Source: Candidatus Anaerobutyricum stercoripullorum
GTDB taxonomy: Bacteria; Bacillota; Clostridia; Lachnospirales; Lachnospiraceae
Direction: 5' to 3'
Assembly: GCA_019114885.1 (NCBI GenBank)
Contig: DXEQ01000192.1
Coordinates: 1 to 8,807, forward strand
Length of the DNA stretch: 8,807 nt
The position numbers and the translations under genes were made by a program. Positions 6,069 to 8,807 of this stretch are shown here, one piece after another. Numbering within the stretch: the first letter of the stretch is position 1; every line of letters begins with the position of its first letter. The notes below the pieces were generated by a model that was not told where the DNA came from, did not search any database, and worked only from the letters and a program-made list of their open reading frames with translations.

Positions 6069-7310
6069 ATGCGAGGAAATGTATTGGTGGGACAGTCCGG
6101 CGGCCCGACCGCTGTCATTAATTCCAGTCTGGCCGGAGTGATCCAGGCAGCAAAAAAATACGGGGCAGGCAAGATCTACGGCATGCACTACGGCATCGAG
6201 GGCTTTCTGAAAGAGGACCTCATCGACCTTGGCGAATATATCACATGCCACGCCGATCTGTCCCTGTTAAAGAGGACGCCGGCTGCGTTCCTTGGCTCCT
6301 GCCGCTATAAGCTTCCGCCAATCGAAGGCAACGAGGACGTTTATGACAAGATGTTTGAGATCATGGAGAAATACAACATCGAATATTTCCTTTATATCGG
6401 AGGAAATGATTCCATGGACACCATCAAGATGCTGTCTGACTATGCGGCCAAAAAGGACAAACCGCAGAAGTTCATGGGCGTCCCGAAGACCATTGACAAC
6501 GATCTTCCGCTGACCGACCACACTCCTGGTTACGGTTCCGCGGCAAAATATATCGCCACATCCATGAAAGAGATCATCCGCGATAACGCCAGCTTCGGTG
6601 CATCCAAGCCGACGGTCTGCATCGTGGAGATCATGGGCCGCCACGCAGGTTGGCTGACAGCGGCCGCTGCTCTTTCCAAGGATTCCGACTGCGAGGGTCC
6701 GGATCTCATCTACCTTCCGGAAGTCCCGTTTGATATCGACCAGTTCATGACGAGAGTCAAACATCTGGCGGAGACCAAACGTTCCGTAGTCATCGCCATC
6801 TCCGAGGGCGTGCGCCTTGCCGACGGCCGCTTTGTCTGTGAGCTTGGAAGCATGAACGACTACGTGGACGCATTCGGACACAAACAGCTTTCCGGCTGCG
6901 CATCCTATCTGGCCAACCGGGTCACGGAAGCCACCGGCTTAAAGTCCCGTCCGATCGAGTTCTCCACCCTGCAGCGCTGTGCCACCCATATGGCATCCCG
7001 TATCGACGTGGACGAGGCAGCCGCCGTGGGCTTTGTGGCATGCCAGGCCGCCATGGAGGGCAACACCGGTATGATGGTCACCATCCAGGTTACCAGCAGA
7101 GAACCATATCTGGTTACCTACAACAAGTACGACATCCATGAGATCGCCAACGTGGAGCGGAAGGTTCCGCGCGACTGGATCATCAACGACGGCACCTATG
7201 TCAGTGAGAAATATCTGGAGTATGCCCGTCCGCTGATCCTCGGCAATATTCTTCCGTACTATGCCGGCGGTCTGCCGAAGCATCTGACCCTTCATTCCAT
7301 GAAGAAATAA
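6069..7310 (+). CDS. pfp: 6-phosphofructokinase, PPi-dependent type (413 aa)
   Basis: This enzyme phosphorylates fructose 6-phosphate to fructose 1,6-bisphosphate in glycolysis. The residue set points to pyrophosphate rather than ATP as donor, which would make the step reversible and save ATP. The N-terminal 'GQSGGPTAVINSS' (8-20) is the phosphate loop. 'GGNDSMDT' (111-118) has Asp114 where ATP enzymes carry Gly, and 'PKTIDNDL' (139-146) has Lys140 where ATP enzymes carry Gly. Both are recognised markers of PPi use. D143 and D145 are the catalytic/Mg region, and 'MGRHAGW' (189-195) binds fructose 6-phosphate. Length fits the short PPi/mixed group of about 400 residues. The ATG at 6069 is chosen because AGGAGG lies 9 bases upstream; the frame is open back to 5898 but that stretch covers the promoter. 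It is transcribed alone from its own promoter, divergent from the phospholipase-like gene. Donor specificity is inferred from motifs, not proven. Confidence 0.93.
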   Translation: MRGNVLVGQSGGPTAVINSSLAGVIQAAKKYGAGKIYGMHYGIEGFLKEDLIDLGEYITCHADLSLLKRTPAAFLGSCRYKLPPIEGNEDVYDKMFEIMEKYNIEYFLYIGGNDSMDTIKMLSDYAAKKDKPQKFMGVPKTIDNDLPLTDHTPGYGSAAKYIATSMKEIIRDNASFGASKPTVCIVEIMGRHAGWLTAAAALSKDSDCEGPDLIYLPEVPFDIDQFMTRVKHLAETKRSVVIAISEGVRLADGRFVCELGSMNDYVDAFGHKQLSGCASYLANRVTEATGLKSRPIEFSTLQRCATHMASRIDVDEAAAVGFVACQAAMEGNTGMMVTIQVTSREPYLVTYNKYDIHEIANVERKVPRDWIINDGTYVSEKYLEYARPLILGNILPYYAGGLPKHLTLHSMKK

Positions 7311-7342
7311 CCGGGCATACACTGCCAGGTCATACATACCAG

Positions 7343-7391
7343 TCGGGGCTGCCACGCTAAGTTGCTCAATTGCTTAGCGTGGCAGCCCCGA
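7343..7391. terminator. 19-bp perfect hairpin between convergent pfp and DUF1015 genes, no U-tract
   Basis: Arms 7343-7361 and 7373-7391 are perfectly complementary around an 11-base loop, with a GGGGCTGCC-rich outer stem. Its location, 33 bases after the pfp stop and 6 bases after the DUF1015 stop on the other strand, suggests a bidirectional terminator or mRNA 3'-end stabiliser. Neither strand has a T-run after the stem, so it is not a textbook intrinsic terminator and may instead be a dispersed palindromic repeat. Confidence 0.6.
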
Positions 7392-7397
7392 ACACTG

Positions 7398-8696
7398 TCA
7401 TCGGATCATCCGACATTCCATATAGTATCGTTTATCTTCCGCATGCCCCATGGAAAATGTCTTTCGCGGCAGCGCGCCATCGGCCATCACCGATGGGAAC
7501 AGCTCCTCTTTTTTCATGTCCGGCAGCAGAAAGCCGATGCTCTCCTCTTCCATGGAGAGCTCTTTTACTGTGTCGGCGCCGTGGATATAATCCATGCCGA
7601 TCGGATATTTCTGCTGATAGGCGTCCAGAAAGTTCTGGAGACTTCCCACCGTCAGCTTGGACGTGGGCCGCGTGATGATTGCCTTTGTGCAGACGCCTTT
7701 TTCTACCAGATACAATTCCTGCTGCCCTTCCGGTCTTTTTTTCCGGGCTCCCGCCGGACGGATTCCTTTTTGATTTCCGTCGGTCTCCGGTACATTTTCT
7801 TCTTCCAGCCGCAGTCCCAGCTCCCGCTCCATCTCGGCCAGCAGATGTTTCACATCCACCTTTGTGACAATCCGGTGGATAGCCTCAAATTCCAGGGCCG
7901 GGCTGTGGAGATTCACAAGCTCAACGAGAGCATATCTGGCCGGATGTGTGGAATAATCTTCGTCCGGATGGGCGGCCTTTAACTGCTCGTAGTATTCTTT
8001 GGCAGTGGCCAGTGAGTGATTGCCGTCGCCCACAGCAAAGGTCATGGGCTGTCTGGCCGCCAGACGGTCCAGGGCTTCCAGCACCCTGTCCTGCTCCTCC
8101 TGTCCCAGCAGATAGCCTTTCAGATGGCCTCCTCCCTGCATCAGATCAAAGTCATAGAGAAGCTGCGACTCTTCTTTTGCCTCTTCACATGGTTCCACCA
8201 CTCTGTGATATTTATCATCAATGAGGATCATGATGTGCGGCAGCTCCATCGGCGCATTTTTCCGGACACGGATCCGGGGCGGAATCCGCTCCACCACCGT
8301 AGCTTCCGTGGCCCGCACCATGGACTGGGCTCCCTTGCGATAATTGTAGGTCTCCAGATCGACAGCCCCCACAATGCCGGCGCGGACCTTACCGCTGCTG
8401 TCCGTGCGCTCCACATAGATCATGGCATTTTTATAGGTATGAAACAGTCCCTTGTCCAGATAATTTTTCATGGAACGTCGAATCTGTTCCAGCTTCTCCG
8501 CCTCCATCGTACTGCCCAGGTAGACCTCCGGCAGTATCATCTTAAATGTGGATGGGGCAAGCCCCACGATCTTCTCCGTCTCTTCCCAGTATTCCGGCTC
8601 ACTGGTAAACTGATCGCAGGCGATCACCGACCACCGGGACATATCCGTTCCCTGCTCTGGCAGGAGAATATCTGCCGGGAAAAATGCTCTCTTCAT
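7398..8696 (-). CDS. DUF1015 domain-containing protein (432 aa)
   Basis: This is a soluble protein of the DUF1015 family, recognised from the start 'MKRAFFPADILLPEQG...WSVIACDQFTSEPEYWEE' and the central 'FAVGDGNHSLATAK' (F220-K233, with the GDGNHS core at 223-228), which is the most conserved block of the family. The full-length domain is present with no signal peptide or membrane segment. The biochemical function is not established. From memory such genes often lie near serine-biosynthesis genes in Clostridia, but no such gene is visible here. A charged Gly/Lys/Arg-rich insert (about residues 297-325, including NQKGIRPAGARKKRPEGQQ) looks like a flexible linker. The ATG at 8696 has AGAGGAG about 8 bases upstream and overlaps the upstream stop as ATGA, implying translational coupling. 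Confidence 0.88.
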   Translation of the reverse strand: MKRAFFPADILLPEQGTDMSRWSVIACDQFTSEPEYWEETEKIVGLAPSTFKMILPEVYLGSTMEAEKLEQIRRSMKNYLDKGLFHTYKNAMIYVERTDSSGKVRAGIVGAVDLETYNYRKGAQSMVRATEATVVERIPPRIRVRKNAPMELPHIMILIDDKYHRVVEPCEEAKEESQLLYDFDLMQGGGHLKGYLLGQEEQDRVLEALDRLAARQPMTFAVGDGNHSLATAKEYYEQLKAAHPDEDYSTHPARYALVELVNLHSPALEFEAIHRIVTKVDVKHLLAEMERELGLRLEEENVPETDGNQKGIRPAGARKKRPEGQQELYLVEKGVCTKAIITRPTSKLTVGSLQNFLDAYQQKYPIGMDYIHGADTVKELSMEEESIGFLLPDMKKEELFPSVMADGALPRKTFSMGHAEDKRYYMECRMIR

Positions 8697-8807
8697 CTTG
8701 GGTTCTCCTCTCTTACAAAATCCATAAAGCTCATCTTGCTGTGCGGCGGATAAATGACCACCTTATCTTCCATCATCAATGTTTCCATATCCTCTGATAA
8801 ATATTGT
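8693..8807 (-). CDS. C-terminal end of an unrecognised protein (5' part outside window)
   Basis: One - strand frame stays open from the right edge to a TGA at 8695-8693, encoding 37 residues: QYLSEDMETLMMEDK followed by VVIYPPHSKMSFMDFVREENPR. The other two frames close early. Its stop overlaps the DUF1015 start codon by four bases (ATGA) and its last codons contain that gene's ribosome binding site, which supports a real coding end in one operon. The fragment is too short to assign a family, and I do not recognise it. Confidence 0.6.
   Translation of the reverse strand, partial: QYLSEDMETLMMEDKVVIYPPHSKMSFMDFVREENPR

Noticed and set aside
8016..8753. 245-codon + strand open frame
   Set aside because: It is antisense to the DUF1015 gene and its coupled upstream gene; the translation shows no domain.

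Overview
The window looks like chromosomal DNA of a Gram-positive Clostridia member, most likely a Lachnospiraceae-type gut anaerobe. The clues are AGGAGG ribosome binding sites, sigma-A-type promoters, a lipobox lipoprotein, a flavodoxin/2x[4Fe-4S] redox protein of the EFR1 type, a PPi-type phosphofructokinase, a D,D-carboxypeptidase with SLH-like modules, and GC-rich coding DNA with AT-rich intergenic regions. The taxon is inferred from gene content only.

Left part (+ strand, 1-2815). The 3' part of an HsdM-like N6-adenine methyltransferase whose SAM-binding and catalytic motifs appear lost comes first. It is followed by two 53-bp tandem repeats that look like decayed copies of its own 3' end. 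Next are a family-3 solute-binding lipoprotein with no permease or ATPase beside it, and then an EFR1-type flavodoxin/ferredoxin protein with its own promoter. A bidirectional terminator (2908-2950) separates this block from the convergent genes that follow.

Middle part (- strand, 2960-5914). Transcribed right to left are a zinc-dependent phospholipase C-like protein, an SLH-like D-Ala-D-Ala carboxypeptidase with a long Ala/Thr-rich repeat tract, and a 64-aa PspC-domain membrane protein. The PspC gene is nearly coupled to the carboxypeptidase gene. This is a cell-envelope cluster.

Right part. A divergent intergenic region (5915-6068) carries a good promoter for a 413-aa PPi-dependent 6-phosphofructokinase (+). 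That gene converges on a DUF1015 gene (-), with a 19-bp perfect hairpin lacking a U-tract between them. A partial, unrecognised gene at the right edge overlaps the DUF1015 start by ATGA, so the two form an operon.

No gene-free stretch exceeds 300 bases, and I see no tRNA, rRNA, CRISPR array, IS element or phage gene. Most of the window is ordinary housekeeping and envelope content. The most unusual items are the apparently dead methyltransferase with its repeated 3' end, the carboxypeptidase with an altered SxN motif and nested repeats, and the hairpin after pfp. I do not see clear evidence for a new multi-gene system.
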